NCBI GenBank assembly: GCA_008017265.1
Contig: SSHC01000105.1
Span: forward strand, 1-35,008
Direction of reading: 5' to 3'
Source of the DNA: Aeromicrobium sp.
GTDB taxonomy: Bacteria > Actinomycetota > Actinomycetes > Propionibacteriales > Nocardioidaceae
DNA: 35,008 bases
Positions 7,927 through 18,175 of this stretch are shown here, one piece after another. A program made the position numbers and the translations under genes. The notes beneath the pieces were generated by a model. That model had not been told where the DNA came from. It saw only the letters and a program-made list of their open reading frames with translations, and did no database searches. Each line of letters starts with the position of its first letter. The stretch's first letter is position 1.

Positions 7927-9117
7927 TCAGTACAGCTCGTAACCCAACGACAACAGATGGGCCCGGACGCTTTCGCGGTGTTCGGGCCCTCTCGTTGCCA
8001 CCTGCATGGCGACTTCAACCTCACCGATGCCCAACTTTTCTGAACCGCGATCGTGATTGACGTTGAGAATGTTGACGTCTTTGACAGCCAATTCGGTGAG
8101 CAGACGCATGAGTTCACCTGGCCGGTCAGTGATTCGCACCCGGAACATCATGAACCGACCTGCCGACGCCAGACCGTGACGAATCACTTCAAGCAGCAAG
8201 AGCGCGTCGATGTTGCCGCCCGACAAGATCGGCACGACGTTGCCACCAAACTCCTCTGGGTGCTGCAACAACGCCGCAACGCTCGTGGCACCAGACGGTT
8301 CAACAAGCAACTTCGAACGTTCGAGCAGGCCGATGAGTCCCCGACTCATCGACTCTTCTGTCACGGTAATAACGCGATCGATCCGGTCACGAATCACATC
8401 GAACGGAACGTTGCCAGGGTCAGCCACAGCGATACCGTCGGCCATCGTCAATCCGAGGTCAGCGTGACGCGGGGCTCCGTGAGCGAGCGCTAGCGGCCAA
8501 GCAGCAGCAGCTTCAGCTTGCACGCCCACAATCTCGACGTTAGGGTACCGCTCTTTGAGCAGACAAATCCCTGCAGCAAGTCCGCCCCCGCCCATCGGTA
8601 CGACGATCGTGTCGACGTGAGCGAACTGCTCAATGATCTCAAGCCCTACCGTGGCCTGACCGGCAACGATGTCTTCGTGATCGTACGGGTGAATGAACGT
8701 CGCGTTCGTTGCGTGGGCACGCTCTTGTGCCGCGAGTAGCGCCCCGCTCACATCAAGGCCTGCCAACTCCACGCGTGCCCCATACCCCAGCGTGGCTTGA
8801 ACTTTAGGGAGCGCTGCCCCTTCAGGCATGAAGATGGTGGCATCGATACCCAATAACTGAGCAGCAAGCGCAACCCCTTGAGCATGGTTTCCGGCGCTCG
8901 CGGCGACTACGCCCGCCGCGCGTTCGGCGTCGGTCAGTCGTGCCATTCGCGTATAGGCGCCACGGATTTTGAACGAGCCAGTTCGTTGCAGGTTTTCGCA
9001 CTTGAGTCGCACGTCACCGCCGGTAGCCTCAGATAGCCATCTCGACTCGCGCAGTTCAGACACGAGACTGACGGCGACGAGATCTTTTTGCGCAGCTAAC
9101 GCATCATCGAAGTTCAC
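7927..9117 (-). CDS. ilvA: Threonine ammonia-lyase with C-terminal ACT domain
   Basis: PLP motif GSFKIRGAYTRM, SAGNHAQGVALAA, GGGGLAAGICLL; C-terminal ACT-like FRVRITDRPGELMRLLTELA. Confidence 0.93.
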   Translation of the reverse strand: MNFDDALAAQKDLVAVSLVSELRESRWLSEATGGDVRLKCENLQRTGSFKIRGAYTRMARLTDAERAAGVVAASAGNHAQGVALAAQLLGIDATIFMPEGAALPKVQATLGYGARVELAGLDVSGALLAAQERAHATNATFIHPYDHEDIVAGQATVGLEIIEQFAHVDTIVVPMGGGGLAAGICLLKERYPNVEIVGVQAEAAAAWPLALAHGAPRHADLGLTMADGIAVADPGNVPFDVIRDRIDRVITVTEESMSRGLIGLLERSKLLVEPSGATSVAALLQHPEEFGGNVVPILSGGNIDALLLLEVIRHGLASAGRFMMFRVRITDRPGELMRLLTELAVKDVNILNVNHDRGSEKLGIGEVEVAMQVATRGPEHRESVRAHLLSLGYELY

Positions 9118-9175
9118 ACTTTCAGCCTACGGCCGAATACGTCCCAACACCCAAACGAGCGGGCCAACTGGTCGA

Positions 9176-10294
9176 TCAGCCCGGCGCGGGTTCGGCTTCA
9201 GTGTCGCCGCCGCTCGCTTCGCGATCGGCAGCAGCAGAACGCAACTGGCGAACAATGCTGTTGAATACGGCAGCAGCAGGAACCGCGAGAAGTGCACCAA
9301 CGATGCCGTAGGCAGCGATCCCGATAGCGATTGCCAAGATGATCGCGAGCGGGTGAATCGCCACCAACCGGCCCGTCAAGAACGGCTGCAATACATGCGA
9401 TTCAATCTGTTGCACGACGATCACACCAATCAACATGAACACGGCCGTCCAGAAGCCGTGCGCAACTAGCGCAACCAACACCGCCACAAGCCCCGACATG
9501 AGCGCACCGACGATCGGGATGAACGCGCCAATAAAAACGAGAACGCCAATCGCTCCAGCTAGCGGAACATCTAGCAGAACCGCGACGAGCATGATGCCGA
9601 GCGCATCGGCAAGCGCGACCAACACGGTGGCCCGCACAAACCCGGTGAGCGACATCCACGCGACACGACCCGAAATGCCGATCTGTTCGCGCGCTGCGGA
9701 TGGGAAGAAACTCACCACCCATGTCCAGATTCGCTCGCCTTCGTAGAGGAAAAAGAACATCGCGAACAGGACGATAAAAATACCTGCCAAGAAATGACTG
9801 ATCTGGGAGCCAACCTGCGTCGCTTGCCCGAGCCATTCGCTGCCACCCGAGGCAATCATGTCTTGGAGTTTGTCGATCCAACTTTCAAGTTGCGAATCAC
9901 TCACCTGTAGGGGGCCCGTCCGCGCCCAGGTTTGGACTTGAGCGATTCCCTTCACCAACGCGAGAAGTAAGTCATCGAATTGAGTTGAAAGCTGTTGCCC
10001 GATGAGAGAGAAAGCGCCAACAAGTGCAGCTACGACAAGAACTACAGCACCGAGTGCGCCCACGATGCGCGGCACACCCCAGGATGCCAAACGATCAACA
10101 ATCCCGATGAGCAATGCGGTCCCTAGCAACGCGATGGCAATCGGGACTGAAACTTCCGACAACCGCGCAAGTAGCCACATCAAACCGGCAACACCTGCAG
10201 CGATAATGAGCAGTCGCAAGGACCAGGCGGCAGCAACCTCAACTCCTCGAGGGATGCCGTAGCGGGAGGCAGGTACGTTTTGATCGTCGGTCAC
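9176..10294 (-). CDS. AI-2E family transporter (YdiK/PerM-like)
   Basis: Multiple TMs; [34 protein letters not shown] is a typical family signature. Confidence 0.9.
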   Translation of the reverse strand: MTDDQNVPASRYGIPRGVEVAAAWSLRLLIIAAGVAGLMWLLARLSEVSVPIAIALLGTALLIGIVDRLASWGVPRIVGALGAVVLVVAALVGAFSLIGQQLSTQFDDLLLALVKGIAQVQTWARTGPLQVSDSQLESWIDKLQDMIASGGSEWLGQATQVGSQISHFLAGIFIVLFAMFFFLYEGERIWTWVVSFFPSAAREQIGISGRVAWMSLTGFVRATVLVALADALGIMLVAVLLDVPLAGAIGVLVFIGAFIPIVGALMSGLVAVLVALVAHGFWTAVFMLIGVIVVQQIESHVLQPFLTGRLVAIHPLAIILAIAIGIAAYGIVGALLAVPAAAVFNSIVRQLRSAAADREASGGDTEAEPAPG

Positions 10295-10349
10295 AAAATC
10301 AGCCTACGGGAAGAAACCCAATGCGGGCATGGTTCATATTGTGGGAGGC

Positions 10350-10991
10350 ATGATGTTCAGTTTTCGATCCGATAGTGAACCAATAACCGCCGAGACAGCA
10401 CTGCCTGGCCGCACCACCCGTGCGTTTGCGCTGCCGCCTCGCCATCTCGTGACTGGCAACCCCATCGAGACCGACCCCCCGGCAGCTTTCGACGTTGCCA
10501 TCTTTGGGTTGGGTTGTTTTTGGGGCGAAGAACAGACGTTTTGGCAACTGCCCGGCGTCTGGTCGACGTCAGTTGGCTATGCCGGCGGGTTTACCCCCAA
10601 TCCGACGTACGAGGAAGTGTGCACAGGACGAACTGGCCACGCTGAGGTGGTGCGCGTCATCTTTGATCCGAGCATCCTGACATACCAAGACCTCTTGACG
10701 GTTTTTTGGGAAAACCACGACCCAACTCAAGGCATGCGCCAAGGCAACGATCGAGGTAGTCAATACCGTTCGATCATCTTGACGACCAGCCCCGAACAGG
10801 AAACTCTGGCGCTGGCCTCACGCGACCACTTCCAGAAGGTGCTCAACCGAAACGGGTACGGAACCATCACCACCGAAATAACGCCGTTGGCTGAGTATTG
10901 GTATGCCGAGGATTACCACCAGCAGTACCTCGTCAAGAACCCGAACGGCTATTGCCCACTGCACGCCACCGGAATCAACTACGACATGTGA
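10350..10991 (+). CDS. msrA: Peptide-methionine (S)-S-oxide reductase
   Basis: [65 protein letters not shown]. Alternative start at 10329. Confidence 0.95.
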   Translation: MMFSFRSDSEPITAETALPGRTTRAFALPPRHLVTGNPIETDPPAAFDVAIFGLGCFWGEEQTFWQLPGVWSTSVGYAGGFTPNPTYEEVCTGRTGHAEVVRVIFDPSILTYQDLLTVFWENHDPTQGMRQGNDRGSQYRSIILTTSPEQETLALASRDHFQKVLNRNGYGTITTEITPLAEYWYAEDYHQQYLVKNPNGYCPLHATGINYDM

Positions 10992-11045
10992 CGCTTAGCA
11001 CCCACTTCGGTCGAATCTATTTCACCGGCGCATACGATCGTCCCT

Positions 11046-12341
11046 ATGAGAACCCGCATCGACGCCATCGCCGACGGTCTCGACCGGTTTATCACTGCGG
11101 AACGCCTCAAGTTGTATCCACGAGCCATCCTCATCGGTCAAGTGATCCTGACCGTCGTGATGATCGGCATTCCGTTGTTGATTGCGGTCGAAAAGCAGGC
11201 TCTCTTTCCAGACTTTGCAGCCCCGTGGACGGGGGCTCGGTTCTTCCTCGATGGGCGCATGGATGAGCTCTACGATGTGCACGCCCAGTGGGCATTTCAG
11301 CAAGAACACGTGCGAAATGACGCGCCTTCTTGGTTCGTCTCACCGCCGCACGTAGCCCTTGTCTATTCTCCATTGGCCCTCGTGTCGTTCCGAACCGCCG
11401 GACTCATTTGGACACTGATTTCAATCGTGTGCGTTGTAGTTTCGATCCGTCTCATCGAGCCCTTCGCACCTCGTTTCTTTCGCAACCATCGCCTCGCAAC
11501 GACACTGCTCTTGCTGTCGACCTATCCGGTCTTCGAACTCCTCGGCGCAGGTCAACAAAGTGCCGTCACGTTCCTGTTGCTTGCCGCTGGCATCCGGTTA
11601 GCTCTGGCCGATCACCAGGGTTGGGCGGGCGTACTTTTCGCGCTCGGTGCAATCAAACCGCAACTGTTCATCATGGTTCCGTTTGTCTTGATTGCCATGC
11701 GCATGTGGAAGGCCCTCGCGACAGGTGCTGTCACCGGACTCGCGACCCTCGCGCTCAGCTATCTCGTTTTTGGACGCGAAGTCTTCGCCGCATGGTTCGA
11801 GGCGTTGGGCAGCCCCATGTACGCCGAGATGGTTCAGATCGATCAAGCCTGGAAAATGATCGGCCTACCTGCCTTGGCTGTGACTTTGGTTCCGCCCCAA
11901 GCAGCCGCGTTCGTCAATGGTCTCGGCACCCTCATCACGATTGCTGTCGTCGCTTTCGCATGTTGGAAAATATTTGGCTGGACGAAGGCGGGGGCTGATC
12001 CTCGTGCTGTGTGGGCGGGAGCCATTTTGGCAATGATTTTGGCCTCACCTCATCTCGTCGCGTACGACCTCATCATGGTGTTAGTTCCGGCGCTTTACCT
12101 TGCGGAAAACGCCCTTAACCGGACCACGCGCGTGACTCTTCTCGTTTTGTACTTGCTGACGTGGACGACGGCAGTTCGCCATCTTCTCGCCCTGCAACTC
12201 ATCTGGCCCGTGACATTGATCGACGCCAGCTGGGCGACGATTTCGATCGTATTCTTGTGGGTGGCGTTGGACCGACACCTGAGCGTCGAATCAGGAAGCG
12301 CACAACTCGACGGCACTGATCGGCCAGTCACAGACCGTTAA
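11046..12341 (+). CDS. GT87/DUF2029-type membrane glycosyltransferase
   Basis: Polytopic; early-loop DFAAPWTGARFFLDGRMDELYD, then GAIKPQLF and SPHLVAYDL. Confidence 0.8.
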   Translation: MRTRIDAIADGLDRFITAERLKLYPRAILIGQVILTVVMIGIPLLIAVEKQALFPDFAAPWTGARFFLDGRMDELYDVHAQWAFQQEHVRNDAPSWFVSPPHVALVYSPLALVSFRTAGLIWTLISIVCVVVSIRLIEPFAPRFFRNHRLATTLLLLSTYPVFELLGAGQQSAVTFLLLAAGIRLALADHQGWAGVLFALGAIKPQLFIMVPFVLIAMRMWKALATGAVTGLATLALSYLVFGREVFAAWFEALGSPMYAEMVQIDQAWKMIGLPALAVTLVPPQAAAFVNGLGTLITIAVVAFACWKIFGWTKAGADPRAVWAGAILAMILASPHLVAYDLIMVLVPALYLAENALNRTTRVTLLVLYLLTWTTAVRHLLALQLIWPVTLIDASWATISIVFLWVALDRHLSVESGSAQLDGTDRPVTDR

Positions 12342-13231
12342 GGCAGTCTGCGGACGCGAGGTTTGAGCCGCACTGGCGGCAACGGTGGCGCGGGAATCAC
12401 TTTTCCGTCATGTCCGTCTACGCTGCCGAAGCGTTCGTGCCCTGACTCCCAGTCTTCGCGAGCCTGATGAATCTCGTCGTGGGTTCGCGCCACGAAATTC
12501 CACCACATGATGAGCGGTTCTTCCCATGGTTCTCCTCCGAGCAAGATCACGGTCGTGCTGAAGGGAACCTCAATCGTGAGCTTGGATTCGCCCGCAGCAA
12601 GGAACCGGAGCGACTTCGACTCAAGTTGCTCGCCGTCAATGACCACCGACATGTCGACAGCGAGTAGTCCGTATTCGAACGCCGGGTCGAGGTCGATTTC
12701 GTGAAGCCCTGAACCCAACTGAATTTGTGCAGCCACAATCGGACTGAAGGTCGTGGCCGGGGACCTAGCGCCGTAAAACTCACCAACGAAAACCGTTGCT
12801 GCCCAGCCGTCTCCGTCAACGATCGGCAGTTCGGTGAAGTGTTCGAAGTCTGCCTTGCCGCCGCGCTCCGACTCCGGCAACGCGACCCAAAACTGCACCC
12901 CGTGCATTGACTCGTCGATATCACAACTGAACTCTGAGTGAGCCACACCGCGACCGGCCGTCATGATGTTGAGTTGCCCCGGCTTGACGCGCACGTTACT
13001 GCCGAGGTTGTCGCGATGCTCGATCTCACCAGATAACAACCAAGTCACAGTCTGCAGACCGATATGTGGGTGCGGCAACACATCCATCGCTTGAAACGTC
13101 GGCCCAAAATGGTCGAGGAAACACCACGGCCCGATCGTGGGCAAACCCTTCGTCGGCAAGGTGCGGCGCACTTCAAGCGCACGTATTCCACCAAGCGGAA
13201 CGAGCCGCGGCTCAATCGTCATCCCGGCCAT
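12338..13231 (-). CDS. Pirin family protein
   Basis: GPWCFLDHFGP, DVLPHPHIGLQTVTWLLSGEIEHRDNLG, MTAGRGVAHSE. The start overlaps the upstream stop as TAATG, so the listed upstream start is unlikely. Confidence 0.92.
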   Translation of the reverse strand: MAGMTIEPRLVPLGGIRALEVRRTLPTKGLPTIGPWCFLDHFGPTFQAMDVLPHPHIGLQTVTWLLSGEIEHRDNLGSNVRVKPGQLNIMTAGRGVAHSEFSCDIDESMHGVQFWVALPESERGGKADFEHFTELPIVDGDGWAATVFVGEFYGARSPATTFSPIVAAQIQLGSGLHEIDLDPAFEYGLLAVDMSVVIDGEQLESKSLRFLAAGESKLTIEVPFSTTVILLGGEPWEEPLIMWWNFVARTHDEIHQAREDWESGHERFGSVDGHDGKVIPAPPLPPVRLKPRVRRLP

Positions 13232-13917
13232 TACTGCACCATCGAATCTCTCAATTTGTCGATCGTGTTGTCGGTGCCACCAACTTCGGTGAACCAGCCG
13301 GTAGCACCGGTGGCGTGACTCTCCCACAGATCGAGAACACCATCGATCGCTGCAACAGGAGTGCGCAAAAAATTAGATTCGGGCACGGGTTCGTCAAGCC
13401 CATACATGGCCGCGAGCCGCATCCGAATATCGAGCGTGTTCTTGGCCGTCTCAAGATAGTCCGCGACAATCTCATCGCGCGGCACACCGATCAGTGACAA
13501 CACCATCGCAATAGAGATCCCTGTGCGGTCCTTACCAACGGCACAGTGCACGAGTGTGGCTCCTGTTGAGTCGGCAACGGTCTCGACAACTTGGACAAGC
13601 CGACCCGAATTTGACTTGAGAACAAGTTGATACAAGTCCACCAAGTTGTCGACCGGCACCTCGCCGGGGCTCAGTTCGGTGAGTAGCGGAATCTTGTGGA
13701 TTTCCACGCCTGCGCCGGCAAGCGGATGCCCGCTTTCAATGACCGATTCTTTGCTCGACCGCAAGTCGATAATCGTGGTCGGCGGCCAAGTAATGCCTTC
13801 GGGAACGAGGTCCGATGCGAACGGTACTGCGCTGCGAAAAAGCAGCCCCGGTTTGACCAGCCCGCCGTCCGCGGACATTCCGCCAACGTCCCGAAGATTG
13901 GGCAAGAACACGCTCAT
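13231..13917 (-). CDS. Tyrosine-protein phosphatase (DSP/PTP-like)
   Basis: VHCAVGKDRTGISIAMVLSLIG (HCxxGKDRTG) and N-terminal NLRDVGGM. Confidence 0.92.
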   Translation of the reverse strand: MSVFLPNLRDVGGMSADGGLVKPGLLFRSAVPFASDLVPEGITWPPTTIIDLRSSKESVIESGHPLAGAGVEIHKIPLLTELSPGEVPVDNLVDLYQLVLKSNSGRLVQVVETVADSTGATLVHCAVGKDRTGISIAMVLSLIGVPRDEIVADYLETAKNTLDIRMRLAAMYGLDEPVPESNFLRTPVAAIDGVLDLWESHATGATGWFTEVGGTDNTIDKLRDSMVQ

Positions 13918-14023
13918 TTATCTATCTTAGGCAAGCATTCAAGCTAGAGGGGCCACTCCTCAAAAATGACCCATCCGAGTACAGTTACCAAGCCGTTCTA
14001 GCCATCCGCACTAGACTTACGGA

Positions 14024-14950
14024 GTGAAATTGCTTCGTCACCGCCGGACGCGCCAGTCTGCCAAAGTGGCTCTCCGCGTGAGTTTGAGTTTGGCGAGCAT
14101 TTACGCATTCCTAATTGGCCAAGCACTCATCACCAAGAAACGAGTCGGTACGACGAGCGAAGTCCCCCCAGATAGTGGCACGGTTTATGGGATCGACTTT
14201 CCTGGCGAAGCAATTCGGCTGTTAGTGCTCGGCGACTCAACCGCTGTCGGCTACGGCATGAAAAAGGCCGAAGACACACCCACTGCTCTCATCGCTGACA
14301 GCCTTTCGTACGTGCTCGATACGCCTGTTAATGCACGTTCGGCGGCGGTCGTGGGCGCCCAATCCAAAGACTTGATCAACCAGATTAACGCGGCGGCCGA
14401 TCATCGTCCACAAATCGCAGTGATTCTGGTTGGAGCAAACGATATTCGGCACCAGGTTCGTCCTTCGACATCAGCTGAACGACTCGCCACCGCGATCCGG
14501 GCGCTGCGCGCTGAAGATTGTGAAGTTATTGTCGGCACCTGCCCAGACCTCGGCACGATCAAATTGATCCTTCCCCCGTTACGCACGGTGGTTCGCCATT
14601 GGAGCCGACGCCTAGCGAAAGCACAAACGGTTGCGGCCGTAGAAGCCGGCGCCCGGGTGGTTTCGGTGGGCGACTTGTTGGGCCCGCTCTATCTCAAACT
14701 CGGCGAGGGGTTCTTTGGCGACGACAGGTACCACCCCTCGAAGGCGGGGTACGCCCATGTATCGAGTTTCCTTGTCGCAGCGGCCGTCGCCTCGTGGCGT
14801 GCGCGCGATCACGAAGAAGCCCACGCAGATTTACACGAGTCGATCATGAGCGTCAACGCGGCAGCAATCGAAGCCTCAGAGCATGCCGGCACCGAAGTCG
14901 TGCGCAAGGGGCGCCTCGCTCGAGTGCTACCTGGACGAAGTGCAAACTAG
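14024..14950 (+). CDS. SGNH/GDSL hydrolase
   Basis: LLVLGDSTAVGYG (block I), VGANDI (block III), DDRYHPSKAGYAHVS (block V). GTG start. Confidence 0.9.
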   Translation: MKLLRHRRTRQSAKVALRVSLSLASIYAFLIGQALITKKRVGTTSEVPPDSGTVYGIDFPGEAIRLLVLGDSTAVGYGMKKAEDTPTALIADSLSYVLDTPVNARSAAVVGAQSKDLINQINAAADHRPQIAVILVGANDIRHQVRPSTSAERLATAIRALRAEDCEVIVGTCPDLGTIKLILPPLRTVVRHWSRRLAKAQTVAAVEAGARVVSVGDLLGPLYLKLGEGFFGDDRYHPSKAGYAHVSSFLVAAAVASWRARDHEEAHADLHESIMSVNAAAIEASEHAGTEVVRKGRLARVLPGRSAN

Positions 14951-14975
14951 TCTGCACAAATCGATCACCAAACAT

Positions 14976-15012
14976 CAAGAAACCCGACACCACACGGATG
15001 TCGGGTTTCTTG
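14976..15012. terminator. Bidirectional rho-independent-like terminator between convergent genes
   Basis: Perfect 14-bp inverted repeat CAAGAAACCCGACA-ccacacgga-TGTCGGGTTTCTTG. The stem itself carries A- and T-rich flanks. Confidence 0.9.
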
Positions 15013-15028
15013 TTGGACGTTAGCGCAA

Positions 15029-15874
15029 TTAGTTGCTTCGCAGAATTGCCAAGATGCGCAGGATCTCGATGTACATCCAGATGAGTGTGACGGTGAGACC
15101 GAAAGCCGCACGCCATGACTCTTGCTCCGGCAAGCCCATCGCGATGCCTCGTTCGATGTAATCGAAGTCAAGGATGAGCGTGAACACGGCCAAACCGACG
15201 GCGAATGCCGAAACGAGCAAACCGAGCGTGCCGAAACTGCGCAGGCCGCCATTCTCGAGAACTCCAAAAATGCTCAACACAAAGTTGACGAGCGTGACTG
15301 CGAAAAACGCGAAGACAGCGATGGTGATCATCTTGCGGAACTTCGGGGTGACCCGGATGTTGAAGAACTTGTAAGCCGCCAGCGTGGCTCCGAAAGCGAT
15401 CATCGTGGCCATAACTGCTTGGAAGACAATCGCTGAATCGCCAACATAGGCCGAAATCATCTTCGAGAATGCGCCGATGAAAACGCCCTCAACGACCGAG
15501 TAAGCGAGGATGAAGCCAACGCTCAACTTCTTACGGAAAGAGATAACGAGCGAAAGGATGAGGCCGACGATCGCGCCGCCCATGGCGAGGCCGCTTGCCA
15601 GCGCCATCTTTTCAGAATCGACGTAGTAGCCATCAACGAACAGATCGCCGATAAAGAACCACGTGGCAGCGGCGGACGCCATCACGAGACCGAGCGTAAT
15701 TGCGGACTTTTCAAGGACCGTTTCAATCGTCATTCGGCCAGTTGCGGGTGGCAGGCCGAATCCACCTGGCCCACCGACATCGCCATTAACGATGATCTGT
15801 GAGTTGTCGCCCGAATCGAACGGTTTGCCGTTGAAACCTTCGCTTCGCGAAAAGACGGGGTTCTTGCTCTGCAT
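15029..15874 (-). CDS. Bax inhibitor-1/YccA family membrane protein
   Basis: Seven-TM pattern; DFDYIERGIAMGLPEQESWRAAFGLTVTLIWMYIEILRIL is characteristic. Confidence 0.93.
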   Translation of the reverse strand: MQSKNPVFSRSEGFNGKPFDSGDNSQIIVNGDVGGPGGFGLPPATGRMTIETVLEKSAITLGLVMASAAATWFFIGDLFVDGYYVDSEKMALASGLAMGGAIVGLILSLVISFRKKLSVGFILAYSVVEGVFIGAFSKMISAYVGDSAIVFQAVMATMIAFGATLAAYKFFNIRVTPKFRKMITIAVFAFFAVTLVNFVLSIFGVLENGGLRSFGTLGLLVSAFAVGLAVFTLILDFDYIERGIAMGLPEQESWRAAFGLTVTLIWMYIEILRILAILRSN

Positions 15875-15982
15875 TTTTCCTCCGGATGTTGGCTGAGCAG
15901 CTATTGCATCTAGCGTACAGAATCCATCCCAAAACGGGCGACCGGCGCGGGCGTCTCACCCAGCGCCAGCCGCCCGCGAGAA

Positions 15983-17017
15983 CTACTCCGTGGTCTTCGG
16001 ATCTTGATTCGCCGGCGGGGCCGCCTTGGTGAGATCAAGTGCAGGCACCTTCACGAACGGAGGCTTGGCAACAACCGGTTCAGCACCTTCCTTAGGTTTG
16101 CCGCCTTGGGTGTCGCTCTCTTCAGTCATCAACTGCGGGAATACGTTCCAAGCAGGCGCACCGGTTTCGAGTTGACTTGGCACCCATACTCCAGTAGTCG
16201 GGCAGTCGTAGGCCTCGTCCGTCGTTTCTGGTGACTGCACCCATTCGAGGCAGCCACTTTCGCCTTCGATCGAGGCAATCACAGGGTTGCCGTCTTGATC
16301 GAATAGTTGCACCTGCGGGATCAACGTTCCGTTGGCATCGTAGGCAAATAGGTTGGTTACTTGGGTTCCGCCAAGGTAGAGGCCCACTGGGTCGGGGTCG
16401 CCGTAGGTGGTGTCTGAGGGATCCGCCTGTTGGGCCAGGAGTTGCTGATTCAGTGAGCCACCCACAAGGAAAAGCGCGAACACCGCGAATAAGTTTCCAG
16501 CCGTGATCACGCCCCGCATGATCCGCCCCCAGGAACGAAGGCCGAGCCAGACGCTACCCCCGATAAGCGCCAAGGCGAAGATGCCGCCGAGGAAGCTGGT
16601 GGGAAGAAGTGCCCAACTCCCCAGAACCGGTAGGGCGAAGAGTTGGTAGGCGAGATAGCCACGCAGCACCCACCAGGCCGGACGCAGGCTGACGAAAAAG
16701 TCGAGCATTGCCGCACCAGCGGGTGATTGTCGGATGGAAACGGCCAAGGCCGACAAGCGAGTCGAGATTGCCCGATTAGCGCGCGAAAGGGCTGTTCCGG
16801 TCGGCACTGCGTCGGGGAGCCCCGCTGCTTGGCGCAGTTCTTTCGCATAGCTGGCCGGGTCCGAGAGAGGCTGCCCGCCATTTTCTTGCCATGATTCGGC
16901 AAGATCGGCTTCGAGCCCCTCGGTGAGTTCGTCGACGTCGTCCGCCGGCAGGTCGGCCAGCGCTTCGCGTACCGCGGCAGCGTAGGCGCGAGTATCGGTG
17001 AGTGGTGTGGTGTTCAT
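15983..17017 (-). CDS. Membrane protein with PadR-associated N-terminal domain (DUF1700-like)
   Basis: AAAVREALADLPADDVDELTEGLEADLAE at the N-terminus followed by TMs. ATGA overlap with the PadR gene. Confidence 0.78.
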   Translation of the reverse strand: MNTTPLTDTRAYAAAVREALADLPADDVDELTEGLEADLAESWQENGGQPLSDPASYAKELRQAAGLPDAVPTGTALSRANRAISTRLSALAVSIRQSPAGAAMLDFFVSLRPAWWVLRGYLAYQLFALPVLGSWALLPTSFLGGIFALALIGGSVWLGLRSWGRIMRGVITAGNLFAVFALFLVGGSLNQQLLAQQADPSDTTYGDPDPVGLYLGGTQVTNLFAYDANGTLIPQVQLFDQDGNPVIASIEGESGCLEWVQSPETTDEAYDCPTTGVWVPSQLETGAPAWNVFPQLMTEESDTQGGKPKEGAEPVVAKPPFVKVPALDLTKAAPPANQDPKTTE

Positions 17018-17340
17018 GCTGCAACTCCTGTGAGCAAGCGGTCCATAGTTCGTGAAAATTCGTTCCAACTCCGGCGTTGTTCGTCGAGTTTCGTTCGGCC
17101 CTGATCAGTGATTCCGTAGTACTTACGGTGTGGGCCCTCTTCGGAGGGAACCACATATGACGTCAGCGCCCCGGCCGAATAAAGGCGACGCAAAGTTCCG
17201 TAAACCGAGGCATCTCCGACTTCAGTCAGGCCCGCGCTGCGCAAGCGACGCACGACGTCATAGCCGTAGCCGTCTTCCGTCTCGACCACCGCGAGAACCG
17301 CGACGTCGAGCACTCCTTTGAGTAACTGTGTGGCATCCAT
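17014..17340 (-). CDS. PadR family transcriptional regulator
   Basis: MDATQLLKGVLDVAVLAVVETEDGYGYDVVRRL...GDASVYGTLRRLYSAGAL..EEGPHRKYYGITDQG. The start is 74 codons inside the listed ORF. Confidence 0.93.
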   Translation of the reverse strand: MDATQLLKGVLDVAVLAVVETEDGYGYDVVRRLRSAGLTEVGDASVYGTLRRLYSAGALTSYVVPSEEGPHRKYYGITDQGRTKLDEQRRSWNEFSRTMDRLLTGVAA

Positions 17341-17351
17341 GCAGACGACAG

Positions 17352-17370
17352 TACCACGCAATGCAAAGTA
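17352..17370. promoter_or_regulatory. Imperfect palindrome upstream of padR, possible PadR operator
   Basis: Minus strand TACTTTGCA-T-TGCGTGGTA; arms match 6 of 9. Located 11 nt upstream of the padR start. Confidence 0.35.
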
Positions 17371-17440
17371 GTGCGCACAGCGTAAGTACCGGCGTGTTCG
17401 CCCGTAAACCTCCGAGTCATCAACCGTTAGGATCAATCCC

Positions 17441-18175
17441 GTGACTGCTCCCACTCGCGAACCCGCAAACCCACGATTCCACAAGGAAATCGTTTCCTTC
17501 ACGCGTCGCGGCGGCCGTCTCACCGAGCGCCAACAGGACGCCTGGGACGACCTTGCAAGCACCTACGTTCTCGATATCCCCCGGCACACCTCAAGCACAT
17601 CCGTTGACCCCGAGTTCCAACTCGATCTCACCGAAACCTTTGGGCGAGAAGCATCCACGATCATGGAAATCGGTAGCGGGCGAGGCGAAGCACTCGTCCA
17701 TGCCGCACATGAGAATCCAGACATCAACTTCCTAGGGCTTGAGGTCTATATCCCCGGGGTGGCCCAAGCGCTCGTGACGATGCGACACCTCGGCGTTACG
17801 AACATCCGGTTCGCCATCGTTGATGCCGCCGCCGCGCTCGCCACGATGCTGCCTGCTGCCAGCCTCGACGAACTGCGTATCTGGTTCCCCGACCCGTGGC
17901 ACAAGAAACGCCACCACAAGCGTCGCCTCATCACCGACGATTTCGTTCCCCTCGCCGCCCGCGTCGTCAAACCCAACGGAGTCTGGCGGCTCGCCACCGA
18001 CTGGCAAGAGTATGCCGACCAAATGCACGAGGTACTCCTGAGCGCCACCGGTTTCGAATACTCAGGCGTATGGGATGAGCGATTCGACGACCGCCCCATC
18101 ACCCGTTTCGAAGGAAAAGGAATCGCTGCCGGACGCGAGATTCGCGACTTGAGCGCGCGTAGGATCAACCCATGA
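17441..18175 (+). CDS. trmB: tRNA (guanine-N7-)-methyltransferase
   Basis: MEIGSGRGEALVHAA, FLGLEVYIPGVAQAL, LRIWFPDPWHKKRHHKRRLI. Confidence 0.95.
   Translation: MTAPTREPANPRFHKEIVSFTRRGGRLTERQQDAWDDLASTYVLDIPRHTSSTSVDPEFQLDLTETFGREASTIMEIGSGRGEALVHAAHENPDINFLGLEVYIPGVAQALVTMRHLGVTNIRFAIVDAAAALATMLPAASLDELRIWFPDPWHKKRHHKRRLITDDFVPLAARVVKPNGVWRLATDWQEYADQMHEVLLSATGFEYSGVWDERFDDRPITRFEGKGIAAGREIRDLSARRINP

Noticed and set aside
9176-10294. Quorum-sensing (AI-2) system
   Set aside because: The AI-2E family name alone does not support AI-2 export; many members are antiporters or of unknown function, and no luxS is present in the window.
11330-11998. 222-aa plus-strand ORF inside the GT87 gene
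   Set aside because: Alternate-frame artefact, Arg-rich, no motif.
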